Source: Acidovorax sp. sif1233 (lineage in GTDB: Bacteria > Pseudomonadota > Gammaproteobacteria > Burkholderiales > Burkholderiaceae_C). From it: DNA of 64,000 bases. Below the pieces are notes generated by a model. That model saw only the letters and a list, made by a program, of their open reading frames with translations, did not search any database and was not told the origin of the DNA. Location: assembly GCF_019218755.1 (NCBI RefSeq), contig NZ_JAHUWZ010000001.1, positions 1,302,001 through 1,366,000 on the forward strand, written 5' to 3'. Both the position numbers and the translations under genes were made by a program. How positions within the stretch are numbered: the stretch's first letter is position 1; each line of letters begins with the position of its first letter. This document shows positions 18,031 through 26,949 of the stretch, piece after piece.

Positions 18031-18753
18031 TCAGTGGCAGGCGGACTGGTTGTTCACGATGCGCTTGAGCGCGTCGGTCTCGAGGATGCGGACATGGCGC
18101 TGCTTGACTTCGACAATGCCTTCTTCCACAAACTTGGAGAAGGTGCGGCTCACGGTCTCGAGCTTGAGGCCCAGGTAGCTGCCGATCTCCTCGCGCGTCA
18201 TGCGCAGCACCAGCTCGGACTGCGAGAATCCGCGGGCGTGCAGGCGCTGCACCAGATTGAGCAGGAACGCTGCCAGGCGCTCCTCGGCACGCATGCTGCC
18301 CAGCAGCAGCATCACGCCGTGTTCGCGCACGATCTCGCGGCTCATGATCTTGTGCACGTGGTGCTGCAGCGCGGTGACCTCGCGGGACAGTTCCTCGATG
18401 CGGTCAAACGGCATGACGCAGACCTCGGCGTCTTCCAGGGCCACCGCATCGCAGGTGTGATGGTCATTCACGATGCCGTCCAGGCCGATGATCTCGCCCG
18501 CCATCTGGAACCCCGTGACCTGGTCGCGCCCGTCCTCGGTGGCCACGCAGGTCTTGAAAAAGCCGGTGCGGATGGCATAAAGCGAGGTGAACGACTCACC
18601 ATTGCGAAACAGCGTGCCGCCGCGCTTCACCTTGCGGCGAACTGCAACGACCTCGTCGATGCGGTGCAGTTGCTCTTCGCTCAGGCCCACCGGCATGCAC
18701 AGCTCGCGCAGGTTGCAATTGGAACAGGCGACTTTGATGGTGAGCGGGTTCAT
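18031..18753 (-). CDS. fnr: Fnr-type oxygen-sensing regulator (Crp/Fnr family)
   Basis: A 240-residue Crp-family regulator with the Fnr iron-sulfur ligands: Cys10, Cys13 and Cys19 (ACSNCNLRELCMP) plus the internal Cys of NDHHTCDAVA, with spacing as in E. coli FNR. The C-terminal HTH reads MTREEIGSYLGLKLETVSRT, with the E-SR contact residues that read TTGAT sites. An earlier in-frame GTG exists; ATG 18753 is chosen. Boxes that it should bind lie at 9848, 12480 and 18873. It is divergent from hemN. Confidence 0.93.
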   Translation of the reverse strand: MNPLTIKVACSNCNLRELCMPVGLSEEQLHRIDEVVAVRRKVKRGGTLFRNGESFTSLYAIRTGFFKTCVATEDGRDQVTGFQMAGEIIGLDGIVNDHHTCDAVALEDAEVCVMPFDRIEELSREVTALQHHVHKIMSREIVREHGVMLLLGSMRAEERLAAFLLNLVQRLHARGFSQSELVLRMTREEIGSYLGLKLETVSRTFSKFVEEGIVEVKQRHVRILETDALKRIVNNQSACH

Positions 18754-18872
18754 AGGCACAGGGCGGAGTTAGGTTTCGAGCATACCGCCCGATGGCCGAA
18801 GAGGGAGTCTCTTGAAGGGCGGGCAGGCGACTGACATGCATCAAATTGTCGCTGTTCCGGCCACTCCATCAC

Positions 18873-18886
18873 TTGATTCATGTCAA
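18873..18886. promoter_or_regulatory. FNR/Anr-type box between fnr and hemN
   Basis: TTGAT-TCAT-GTCAA lies 54 bp before the hemN ATG and about 120 bp from the fnr start. The half-sites match the other two boxes in the window. It most likely activates hemN at low oxygen. Confidence 0.75.
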
Positions 18887-18939
18887 GGACATGGGGGGCA
18901 GCTTACGGCACAGTCAAGGTGTACGCAAGGATTCGCCCC

Positions 18940-20322
18940 ATGACCGCTGTTTCGCCTGACCTGCTGCGCCGTTTTGACGTACCAGGCCCCCGCTATACCT
19001 CCTATCCGACGGCCGACCGGTTTGTGGAAGCCTTCGGCCAGGAGGACTACGCCCTCGCCCTCGAGCAGCGCCGCATGGGCACCCTGACCAAGGCGCTGCC
19101 CTTGTCCCTGTATGTGCACATCCCCTTTTGCGAGTCGCTGTGCTACTACTGCGCCTGCAACAAGATCATCACCAAGCACCACGACCGGGCTGAAGTCTAT
19201 CTGCGCTATCTCAGCCGCGAGATCGATCTGCACACGGCGCACTGCGGCACGGGCCAGGTGGTGAGCCAGCTGCACCTGGGCGGCGGCACCCCCACCTTCC
19301 TGTCGGACGATGGCTTGCGGGAACTCATGGCGATGCTCCAGCGCAGCTTCACCCTGGCGCCGGGCGGGGAGTACTCTATCGAGGTGGACCCCCGTACCGT
19401 CAATGCCGACCGGCTTGCCGTGCTCGCGGAGCTTGGATTCAACCGGCTGAGTTTTGGCGTGCAGGATTTTGACCCCGAGGTCCAGAAGGCGGTGCACCGC
19501 ATCCAGCCCGCCGAACAGGTGTTTTCGCTGGTGGAATCCGCGCGCTCGCTCGGCTTCGAATCGATCAATGTGGACCTGATCTACGGGTTGCCGCGCCAGA
19601 CGCCGGAGTCGTTCGACCGCACGCTGGCGCAGGTGGTTCAGTTGCGACCTGATCGCATTGCGCTGTATGCCTATGCCCACCTGCCGGAGCGGTTCAAGCC
19701 CCAGCGCCGCATCCTCTCCGCCGAACTGCCCGCAGCCTCCGGCAAGGTGTCGATGCTCTCCCGTTCGCTCGACGCGTTCATGGGCGCCGGCTATGTGTAT
19801 GTGGGGATGGACCACTTCGCGCTGCCGGAGGACTCGCTGGCCGTCGCCAAGCGGCAGGGCCGCCTGCACCGTAACTTCCAGGGCTACAGCACCCAGCCCG
19901 ACTGCGACCTGATCGGCCTGGGCGTGTCGGCCATTGGCAGGGTCGGCGCCACCTACAGCCAGAACGCCAAGACCCTGGATGAGTACTACGACCTGCTGAA
20001 CCAGGGGCGTCTGCCTGTGGTGCGTGGCCTGGCCCTGACGCGGGACGACCTCGTGCGCCGCGCCGTCATCATGTCCTTGATGTGCCAGGGAGAACTGCTG
20101 TTCGAGCCCATGGAACAGGCCTGGCTCCTCGATTTTCGGCACTATTTCTCCGCCGAACTGGCGCAACTCGACACCATGGCCGAGCAGGGGCTGGTCAAGG
20201 TGAGGCCCGACGGTGTCGAGGTCACGGCCATGGGCTGGTTCTTCGTGCGCGGCATCGCCATGGTTTTCGACCGATATCTGCAGGCAGACCGCAACCGCGC
20301 GCGTTTTTCACGCATCATCTGA
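18940..20322 (+). CDS. hemN: Oxygen-independent coproporphyrinogen III oxidase
   Basis: A 460-residue radical SAM enzyme that decarboxylates coproporphyrinogen III to protoporphyrinogen IX without O2. The 4Fe-4S cysteines are Cys64, Cys68 and Cys71, with the extra Cys73 of true HemN (FCESLCYYCAC). HLGGGTPTFL, GVQDFDPEVQKAVHRIQP and YGLPRQTPESF are further HemN motifs. The ATG at 18940 matches the E. coli start region; an upstream in-frame start overlaps the FNR box and is unlikely. It supplies heme for cbb3 oxidase under microaerobic growth. Confidence 0.96.
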   Translation: MTAVSPDLLRRFDVPGPRYTSYPTADRFVEAFGQEDYALALEQRRMGTLTKALPLSLYVHIPFCESLCYYCACNKIITKHHDRAEVYLRYLSREIDLHTAHCGTGQVVSQLHLGGGTPTFLSDDGLRELMAMLQRSFTLAPGGEYSIEVDPRTVNADRLAVLAELGFNRLSFGVQDFDPEVQKAVHRIQPAEQVFSLVESARSLGFESINVDLIYGLPRQTPESFDRTLAQVVQLRPDRIALYAYAHLPERFKPQRRILSAELPAASGKVSMLSRSLDAFMGAGYVYVGMDHFALPEDSLAVAKRQGRLHRNFQGYSTQPDCDLIGLGVSAIGRVGATYSQNAKTLDEYYDLLNQGRLPVVRGLALTRDDLVRRAVIMSLMCQGELLFEPMEQAWLLDFRHYFSAELAQLDTMAEQGLVKVRPDGVEVTAMGWFFVRGIAMVFDRYLQADRNRARFSRII

Positions 20323-20327
20323 ATCCC

Positions 20328-21086
20328 ATGCTTGCAACGGTTGCCTCGACTGCCTTGTTGATGGGGCTCGTTGGCGGGTCCCATTGCCTGGCCATGTGCT
20401 CGGCACCTTGTGGCGCCGTGGTGGGGCAGGGGAGCGCGGGCTGCGCATCCGCCCCGGGCGCCGGGGCGCCGGCGGAGGGGGCTCCCCCGAAGGTGCAGGC
20501 GGTGCGGTGGGCACCGCGCGGTGGCGTGGCCCGGCGGGCCGTGGCCTTTCATGCGGGCCGCCTGACGGGATATGCGCTGGCGGGCGGGCTGGCCGCCCTG
20601 GCCATGGACAGCCTGGCGTGGCTCACTCAGCAGACCATGGCACTGCGCCCGGCGTGGACCTTGATGCACGTCGCGGTGATGGCGTGGGGGCTGATGCTGA
20701 TGGTCCAGGCGCGGCAGCCGCTCTGGGTGGAGCAGGCGGGCCGTGGCGTGTGGGAGCGCGTGCGGCCTCTGGTCCGTGCCCCGGGAGGCATTCTTGCCGC
20801 GGGGTTTCTCTGGGCGCTGATGCCCTGTGGCTTGCTGTATTCGGCGCTGCTGGTGGCTGCCTTGAGCGGAGGGCCCCTGGAGGGCGCATTGTCCATGGCG
20901 CTTTTTGGCATTGGCAGCGGCGTCTGGCTGGTCGGCGGGCCCTGGGCCTGGACGCGGTTGCGGGCCCGGCTCAACACCGTGCGCGCGGACTGGGGGACGC
21001 GCGCCGCCGGTGGCCTGCTCTGCGCGGTGGCAAGCTGGGCACTGTGGATGGACCTCGTCTACAAACCCTCGCTGTGGTGCCGCTAG
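20328..21086 (+). CDS. SafE/UreH-like (DsbD_2) membrane protein
   Basis: 252 residues with about six membrane segments. It begins with ALLMGLVGGSHCLAMCSAPC, the GxxHCxxMC motif of the DsbD_2/'sulfite exporter TauE/SafE' group, and has a second LWALMPCGLLYSALLVAALS motif. Such proteins sit beside cco genes in many proteobacteria and have been linked to metal or thiol handling for cytochrome assembly. It follows hemN by 5 bp. The exact substrate is unknown. Confidence 0.85.
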   Translation: MLATVASTALLMGLVGGSHCLAMCSAPCGAVVGQGSAGCASAPGAGAPAEGAPPKVQAVRWAPRGGVARRAVAFHAGRLTGYALAGGLAALAMDSLAWLTQQTMALRPAWTLMHVAVMAWGLMLMVQARQPLWVEQAGRGVWERVRPLVRAPGGILAAGFLWALMPCGLLYSALLVAALSGGPLEGALSMALFGIGSGVWLVGGPWAWTRLRARLNTVRADWGTRAAGGLLCAVASWALWMDLVYKPSLWCR

Positions 21087-21218
21087 CGTGCATTCGGGCC
21101 GCGGCGGCCTGAGGGCGCGGCGGTTTCGGTAACCCACATCCCCATGAGGGGGATTGCCCCGCCCCGCGCCTTCGGGCAGGCAAGTGTTGCCGTGCCGCCG
21201 CGGCGCGGGTGGGCTCCT

Positions 21219-21246
21219 TCGACAAGGCCTTCGAACTGGCGATAAT
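21219..21246 (+). promoter_or_regulatory. Possible sigma-70 promoter for the cyclic-di-GMP genes
   Basis: TTCGAC (21219-21224), a 16-base spacer and GATAAT (21241-21246) lie about 50 bp before the GTG of the HD-GYP gene. The rest of the 210-bp gap contains a short hairpin, ATCCCC-atgag-GGGGAT, and no gene. Confidence 0.35.
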
Positions 21247-21296
21247 CTGTGTAACTATTGGTGGCATTCACGTCTCCATGTTTCGCGCGCCCCGAA

Positions 21297-22595
21297 GTGA
21301 ACTCCTCCATCCTCATCGATATCAGCCAACTGCGCGTCGGCATGTACATCCAGCTCGATGTGGGCTGGATGCACCATCCGTTCCCGGTGAGCAGTTTCCG
21401 GGTGGCATCGGCGGACCAGATCGCGACGTTGCGGGAACTGGGGCTCACCGAGGTGCGATACGTCCCCAAGAAAAGCGATCCGGAGCAACGGGAGCTGGTT
21501 CCGGCCGCCTGGAGCGTGCCGGAGATGACGGTGCCCTCGGCCCAGGGACCGGATGCCCCCGGCGCCACGGCCACCGTGGACCCGGAGGCGCAGCGCCGGC
21601 GCGAATTGCTGGAGGCGCAGAACCGCACCTTGGCGGCCTGCAACCAGCGGTTCGGAGAGGCCACCCGGCAGTACCAGGCACTCGAACGCGTTGCGTCCGA
21701 GCACCCGGACCAGGCCCGCACCAAGGGCGATGCGCTGGTGGCTGGCTGCGTATCGGAACTCCTCGAGAACGGTGACTCCGTCATCCGGTTGCTGTCGGAG
21801 GGCGTTGGCGAGCGCAATGCCCTGCACCCCATCAACGTGATGGTGATCTCCCTGCTGCTGGGCCGTGCCCTGGGCATGAAGAGCTCCGAGCTGCATGATC
21901 TCGGCATCGCGGCCCTGATCCATGACCTGGGCAAGCTCAAGCTGCCGCCGAACCTGCGCCAGCCCACGCCCTCGATGATCCCCATGGAGCGAACGCGCTA
22001 CGAGTCCCACGTGGGCGAGTCCGTGGCATTCGCCACGCGCATGGGGCTGCCCGAAGCGGTGCTGACGGCCATTGCGCGGCATCACGAAATGGCCGATGGC
22101 AGCGGGTTCCCCCTGCGGCTGTCGGGGCCTGACCTGGGACGGGCGGGGCAGGTGCTGGCGCTGGTCAACCGGTACGACCGCATGTGCAACCCGGCCAACG
22201 GCGTGGATGCGCTCACGCCCCACGAGGCGTTGTCCGTCATCTTCGCGCAGCTCAAGGCGCGCTTCGATTCCGTGGTTCTGGGGGCATTCATCCGCATGAT
22301 GGGGGTGTACCCGCCGGGCTCCATTGTCCAGTTGGTCAATGACCGCTATGCGATCGTTGCCTCGGTCAACTCGTCGCGGCCCCTGCGGCCCAAGGTCATC
22401 GTGCACGATTCCCGTGTGCCCAAGGACGAAGCACCGATCCTGGACCTGGAAACGGTGCCCGAGTTGGGCATCCGGCGCAGCCTCAAGCCCGCGCAGCTGC
22501 CACGCGATGCGCTGGACTATCTCTCTCCCCGTCAGCGCATCTGTTACTTTTTCGAGCGTGCGGTCAGTCCCGGCAATGAAGAGGCAGGTTCGTGA
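21297..22595 (+). CDS. HD-GYP cyclic-di-GMP phosphodiesterase with DUF3391 domain
   Basis: 432 residues. The N-terminal DUF3391-like segment begins SSILIDISQLRVGMYIQLD. The HD-GYP domain has HDLGK at His209-Asp210 and HHEMADGSGFP from His262, where the usual Tyr of GYP is Phe. It is predicted to hydrolyse cyclic-di-GMP to pGpG or GMP. The GTG at 21297 is chosen because it starts directly before the conserved domain. The stop overlaps the GTG of the next gene. Confidence 0.88.
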   Translation: MNSSILIDISQLRVGMYIQLDVGWMHHPFPVSSFRVASADQIATLRELGLTEVRYVPKKSDPEQRELVPAAWSVPEMTVPSAQGPDAPGATATVDPEAQRRRELLEAQNRTLAACNQRFGEATRQYQALERVASEHPDQARTKGDALVAGCVSELLENGDSVIRLLSEGVGERNALHPINVMVISLLLGRALGMKSSELHDLGIAALIHDLGKLKLPPNLRQPTPSMIPMERTRYESHVGESVAFATRMGLPEAVLTAIARHHEMADGSGFPLRLSGPDLGRAGQVLALVNRYDRMCNPANGVDALTPHEALSVIFAQLKARFDSVVLGAFIRMMGVYPPGSIVQLVNDRYAIVASVNSSRPLRPKVIVHDSRVPKDEAPILDLETVPELGIRRSLKPAQLPRDALDYLSPRQRICYFFERAVSPGNEEAGS

Positions 22596-25039
22596 GGGTT
22601 TCGCAATCCCACGGCTGGCTTGACGCGCTGCAGGAAGCCGTCTGGCTTGTCGATGAGGCCAGCCTGCTCATCCTGCACGCGAATGCCGCCGCGCAGCGGC
22701 TGGTAGGGACCCCCGTGTCCGCCATGGTCGGTGCATCGGTGCTTGGCCTGGCCACCACGCCGCAGGACCAGGCGTTCTGGGGGGAGCCCGCCGAGGTGGT
22801 GGCGGGCGGCATCCATTCCCACACCCGTCTTCTGCGTGCGGATGGCACGCTGGTGCCCGTGGACCGGCAGGTAAGCCGCGTGCCCTGGGGCGCAGCGGGC
22901 GGCGATACGGTGTACATGCTGACCATGCTGGACCGCAGTGCCCAGGAGGCCACCGAGCGCGAACTGGAAACCCTGCTGTCCGAACTGCGCGCAACCCTGG
23001 ACTCCGCGGCCGACGGCATGCTCGTCTGCAGCCTTGATGGCCGGGTGCGGGCGTTCAATCAGCGCCTTGCACAGCTGTGGAACATTCCGCGCGACCTGCT
23101 CCTTGAGCGTGACGATGGGGCGGTGTATGCCCACATGGCCACGCAGGTGAACGATGCGGCGGCCTATTCGGAGCGCCTGGCCGCGATTGCGCGCGAGCCG
23201 ATGCAGGAGAGCACCGACATCCTGGTGCTGCGCAACGGCGCGGTGCTGGAGCTGCGCACGGTCCCCCAGTTCAGCCAGGGGCGGCCGGTGGGGCGTGTGT
23301 ACTCGTTCCGGGACATCACCCGGCAGACCGAGATACAAGCCAGCCTGCGCCTTGCCGCCAGGGTGTTCGAATCCAGCCTGGACGCGATCTTCATCGCCGA
23401 CAGCCAGCACCGGGTCCTGCGCATGAACCCGGGATGCGAGCGCCTCGTGGGCCCGTCGGCCAAGTCGTTCGAAGGCAACACGGCGGCCTCTCTCTTTGGC
23501 GGCGGCCCCGATGCGGCGTTCATGGAACAGGTGCTGCAAGGCTGGTCCAGCGAAGGCTTCTGGGAAGGCGAGCTGTGGCTTCCCCGGGACAACGGGACCT
23601 ATTGCGCGGTGCAGCTGTCGTGGGTGGCGTTGCGCGACGACGAGGGGCGGCTGGTGCAGAGCATCGGCTTCATGCGCGACCTGACGCTGCAGCATGCGGC
23701 CCAGAAGCGCATCGAAGAGCTGGCGTACAGCGATGTGCTCACAGGGCTGCCCAACCGGCTGCTTCTGTCGCAGCGGGTGGACACGGCCATCCAGGGCGCC
23801 CGCCAGAGCGACACCGGTTTCGCGATCCTGTTCCTGGACCTCGACCGTTTCAAGATCATCAATGACTCGTTGGGCCATCCCTTTGGCGACCGGGTGCTGC
23901 AGCTGGTGGCCGAGCGATTGCAGGCCTGCCTGCGCCAGACGGACATGCTGTGCCGGCTGGGCGGGGATGAGTTCGTCATCTATCTGCACGGTGGGGATGC
24001 CGTGGTGGCCGAGAGCGTGGCGCGCCGCATCCTGGACGACATGCTCAAGCCCTTCATGCTCGACGGCATGGGTTTCTCCATCCAGTGCAGCATCGGCATG
24101 GCGCTGTACCCGCAGGACGGGGCCACGCTGGACGACCTCATCAAGCAGGCCGATACCGCCATGTACCGCGTCAAGGAGCGCGGCCGGGGCAGCTATGGCT
24201 TCTACCAGCCGCAAATGAACGCCAACCTGCTGTCGCGCATGCAGATGGAGCATGCGATGCGCCAGGCGCTGGGGCTGGACCGCATGGCGGTGCACTACCA
24301 GCCGCAGGTCAACATGGCCACGGGGCGCATCACGGGCGCCGAGGCCCTGATCCGCTGGACCGACCCTGAATTCGGCGCGGTCTCGCCCGGGCAGTTCATC
24401 CCCCTCGCGGAGGAGTCCGGCTACATCGTCACGCTGGGTGCCTGGGTCATGGAGCAGGCCGTGCGCGAGGCGGCGGTGTGGATGCACAGCGGCATGCCCA
24501 TCATGATCTCGGTGAACGTGTCCGCGCTGGAGTTTCGCCAGCCCGATTTCGTGGACCGGATCACGCGCCTGCTGGCGGTGCACCAGCTGCCGCCCACGCT
24601 GCTGGAGCTGGAGCTGACCGAAACCATCCTGCTGCAGGATGCGCAGGAGATGGAGCAGCGCCTGCGCGTGCTGGCCGGCCTGGGCATTGGCCTCGCCATC
24701 GATGATTTCGGCACGGGCTATTCCAGCCTGGCGTACCTGAAGAAGCTGCCGATCCACAAGCTCAAGATCGACCAGTCGTTCGTGCGCGGGCTGCCCGACG
24801 ACGATGGCGACCGGGCCATCGTGAGCGCGATCATCAGCATGGGGCGCGCCATGCATGTGGAGGTGGTGGCGGAGGGCGTGGAAACCGAAACCCAGCAGGC
24901 GGTGCTGCTTCAGATGCAATGCGACCACTACCAGGGTTTTCTGTGCGCGCCCGGGCTTCCTGCCCACGAGTTTCGTGCCCTGCTGGGCAAGCCGCTGCCC
25001 TTGAAGGCGCAGGGCCGGCGCAATTCCGTCCAGACCTAG
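22592..25039 (+). CDS. PAS-GGDEF-EAL signalling protein
   Basis: 815 residues with a GTG start (GTGA overlap with the HD-GYP gene). There are three PAS-like sensor segments (about 1-120, 130-250 and 250-380), a GGDEF domain with intact GGDEF at 457-461 and an RQTD inhibitory I-site five residues before it, and an EAL domain with EALIRW from 584, ELTETIL, IDDFGTGYSS and EGVETE. Both domains look catalytically complete, so it could make or degrade cyclic-di-GMP. No membrane segment is visible, so it is probably cytosolic. Confidence 0.92.
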   Translation: MRVSQSHGWLDALQEAVWLVDEASLLILHANAAAQRLVGTPVSAMVGASVLGLATTPQDQAFWGEPAEVVAGGIHSHTRLLRADGTLVPVDRQVSRVPWGAAGGDTVYMLTMLDRSAQEATERELETLLSELRATLDSAADGMLVCSLDGRVRAFNQRLAQLWNIPRDLLLERDDGAVYAHMATQVNDAAAYSERLAAIAREPMQESTDILVLRNGAVLELRTVPQFSQGRPVGRVYSFRDITRQTEIQASLRLAARVFESSLDAIFIADSQHRVLRMNPGCERLVGPSAKSFEGNTAASLFGGGPDAAFMEQVLQGWSSEGFWEGELWLPRDNGTYCAVQLSWVALRDDEGRLVQSIGFMRDLTLQHAAQKRIEELAYSDVLTGLPNRLLLSQRVDTAIQGARQSDTGFAILFLDLDRFKIINDSLGHPFGDRVLQLVAERLQACLRQTDMLCRLGGDEFVIYLHGGDAVVAESVARRILDDMLKPFMLDGMGFSIQCSIGMALYPQDGATLDDLIKQADTAMYRVKERGRGSYGFYQPQMNANLLSRMQMEHAMRQALGLDRMAVHYQPQVNMATGRITGAEALIRWTDPEFGAVSPGQFIPLAEESGYIVTLGAWVMEQAVREAAVWMHSGMPIMISVNVSALEFRQPDFVDRITRLLAVHQLPPTLLELELTETILLQDAQEMEQRLRVLAGLGIGLAIDDFGTGYSSLAYLKKLPIHKLKIDQSFVRGLPDDDGDRAIVSAIISMGRAMHVEVVAEGVETETQQAVLLQMQCDHYQGFLCAPGLPAHEFRALLGKPLPLKAQGRRNSVQT

Positions 25040-25047
25040 GCGCGCGA

Positions 25048-25077
25048 GGCCAAGGGCTTCGCACCACCGCCTTGGCC
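25048..25077. terminator. Hairpin between convergent genes (possible bidirectional terminator)
   Basis: GGCCAAGG (25048-25055) and CCTTGGCC (25070-25077) form a perfect 8-bp stem in the 80-bp gap between the convergent GGDEF-EAL and TauE-like genes. No T-run follows, so the terminator role is a guess. Confidence 0.35.
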
Positions 25078-25119
25078 ACCATCTCCGCTGCCCTTGCGCC
25101 GTGGCCCCACGGCAGAGCC

Positions 25120-25935
25120 TCAGGAGGCCGCGATGCCCTTCCAGAGCATGTAGGCCGCCAGGCCGAAGAGCAGGGATGCGAACACGCGCTTGAGTTGCTT
25201 GACCGGCAGGCTGTGCGCCGCCCTGGCGCCCAGGGGCGCGGTGAGCACGCTGCAGGTCGCGATCACCGCCAGGGCGGGAAGCCAGATGTAGCCCAGCGAT
25301 GCCGGGGGCAATCCGCTCACGTTCTGGCCGCCAATCACGTAGCCCACCACGTTGGCGAGGGCGATGGGAAAGCCGAGCGCGGCGCTGGTGGCCACGGCAT
25401 TGTGGATGGGCACGTTGCACCACGTCATGAACGGCACGCTCACGAAGCCGCCGCCGGCACCCACCAGCCCCGACAGGAACCCGATCACGCCGCCCGCCGC
25501 CACCTGCCCCGCGCCGGCAGGCATCTGGCGCGAGGGGGCGGGCTTCTTGTCCAGGAACATCTGAGAGGCCGAAAAACTCACGAACAGCGCGAAGAAGATC
25601 GCCAGGAACGAGCCCTTGAGGAGCGCGAACACGCCCAGGCTGGCGATGAATCCACCGAGCACGATGCCGGGCGCCAGGCGCTTGACGATGTCCCAGCGCA
25701 CCGCCCCACGCTGGTGGTGCGCGCGCACGCTGGAGATCGAGGTGAACATGATCGTCGCCATGGAGGTCGCGATGGCCATCTTCACCGCGAGGTCCGGTGC
25801 CACCTTCTGGGCACCCAGGATGTACGTCATGAACGGCACCAGCAGCATGCCGCCGCCGATGCCGAGCAGGCCGGCCAGAAAGCCGGTTGCCAGGCCCAGT
25901 ACACCGAGTTCAACGATCAGGAGAGGATCCAGCAT
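25120..25935 (-). CDS. TauE/SafE-family membrane permease
   Basis: 271 residues with eight or so membrane helices in two repeated halves, each with the family glycine motif: GLLGIGGGMLLVPFM near the N-terminus and GLVGAGGGFVSVPFMTW in the second half. It is an inner-membrane exporter or importer of sulfite, sulfonates or related anions in this family; the substrate cannot be assigned. The ATG at 25935 gives MLDPLLIVEL, directly before the first helix. It lies downstream of the 6S RNA gene. Confidence 0.9.
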   Translation of the reverse strand: MLDPLLIVELGVLGLATGFLAGLLGIGGGMLLVPFMTYILGAQKVAPDLAVKMAIATSMATIMFTSISSVRAHHQRGAVRWDIVKRLAPGIVLGGFIASLGVFALLKGSFLAIFFALFVSFSASQMFLDKKPAPSRQMPAGAGQVAAGGVIGFLSGLVGAGGGFVSVPFMTWCNVPIHNAVATSAALGFPIALANVVGYVIGGQNVSGLPPASLGYIWLPALAVIATCSVLTAPLGARAAHSLPVKQLKRVFASLLFGLAAYMLWKGIAAS

Positions 25936-26042
25936 GGGGCAAAAAGGGAGAAGGGGAGGGAACAAGGGGCGGGGAGGCGGCGCCCGGTCGGCCGTTCAGC
26001 GGGAAGGTGAGGCGGCGGCGACAGCGGCATGGGGAAGGAAGA

Positions 26043-26220
26043 AGGTGTCTGCGATTGCCACCGGACTCTCATCCTGAACCGGGGGTTCAGGTGGGCGAGG
26101 GCAGCCAAGCATTGGGTTCATCTGACGCGAGATGATCACGCTCACCGGGCAATGTACCAAGCCCGAGCTCGTTGAGCATTGGTTCAAGGAAATATAAAGC
26201 CCGACAGCATCGCAGACAGC
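26043..26220 (-). ncRNA. ssrS: 6S RNA
   Basis: The terminal stem TGTCTGCGAT (RNA 5' end, about 26218-26209) pairs perfectly with ATCGCAGACA (26055-26046) across about 175 nt. The interior has the long interrupted hairpin layout and a CCTGAACC-ccc-GGTTCAGG stem comparable to E. coli 6S. A -10 box, TACAAT, lies at 26229-26224, 4-7 bases before the 5' end. It lies directly downstream of zapA, the conserved 6S location. 6S RNA binds the housekeeping RNA polymerase in stationary phase. Confidence 0.82.
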
Positions 26221-26315
26221 CTGATTGTAGGCGCTGGCGGAGTCCGACGCCGGCGCCAGGACATGTAAAGACGCAGGGCGGCGCGCCGGGTTCAGAGGTG
26301 CCGGGGGGCGCCGCG

Positions 26316-26681
26316 TCAGAGCAGGCGCCCGTCCTCGCCCAATGCCTCGTCGAGCCGCTGGACCAGGACCTTGAGGTGGTCCTCGTCCCGCTCGGGCAGG
26401 GGCAAGGCGGCCTGTGCTCCGGGCTGTGCCGCAGGCGGCGGGGAGGACTTGGCAGCCGCGCCCGCCGCCAGGTCGGCCGCCTCGCGGTCCGCAATCTCGA
26501 AAGCCAGGTTCAGCGCGGCCAGCACCGCGATGCGTTCACGGGCGCGCACCTTGCCGGCGTCGCGGATGCGGGTCATGGCCGTGTCGACGCGTTCAACGGC
26601 ATCCAGCAAGCGGCTTTCATGCCCCTCGGGGCAGGTCAGCAGGTAGCTTTGCTGCAGGATCTGCACCTCGATTTGCTTCAT
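26316..26681 (-). CDS. zapA: Cell division protein ZapA
   Basis: A 121-residue FtsZ-ring stabiliser. The N-terminal KQIEVQILQQSYLLTCPEGH and VRARERIAVLAALNLAFEIA are standard ZapA. The middle (about 73-95) is a Pro/Ala-rich insertion. The C-terminal coil ends EDGRLL. The start overlaps the stop of the upstream coiled-coil gene (ATGA). Confidence 0.92.
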   Translation of the reverse strand: MKQIEVQILQQSYLLTCPEGHESRLLDAVERVDTAMTRIRDAGKVRARERIAVLAALNLAFEIADREAADLAAGAAAKSSPPPAAQPGAQAALPLPERDEDHLKVLVQRLDEALGEDGRLL

Positions 26682-26902
26682 TCGGATTCTTTCGTGACAG
26701 GGGCCGCCGCGGGCAGCCGCTCCAGCAGCGCGTCAACCCGGGCGCGGGCCGCGCTCAGGCGCGATTTGAGCGAATCCCGCTCCTGCGCGAGGGCGGCCAC
26801 CTGATCGGCGAGCAGCGCGTTGGTGCGTTGCAGTTCCGCGTGCCGCAGCAGCAGGCGTTCGACGCGCTCGGCGATCTGGTCGGTGGTGGACGGTGTTGCC
26901 AT
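26678..26902 (-). CDS. ZapB-like small coiled-coil protein
   Basis: 74 residues, almost entirely heptad-like coiled coil (RVERLLLRHAELQRTNALLA, then VAALAQERDSLKSRLSAARA). This fits the small TIGR02449/ZapB-like proteins paired with zapA in betaproteobacteria. It overlaps zapA by ATGA. A role in Z-ring organisation is inferred. Confidence 0.82.
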   Translation of the reverse strand: MATPSTTDQIAERVERLLLRHAELQRTNALLADQVAALAQERDSLKSRLSAARARVDALLERLPAAAPVTKESE

Positions 26903-26949
26903 ACAGCTGTCGATTGTAGGGTTGGCGGTTGTAAACGGTCGTAAAATCC

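Noticed and set aside
21096..21160. Possible degenerate family B repeat (ATCCCC-atgag-GGGGAT hairpin)
   Set aside because: It lacks the CCCCCTGAGGCGCT start and the GCCAGTT end shared by the three clear copies.
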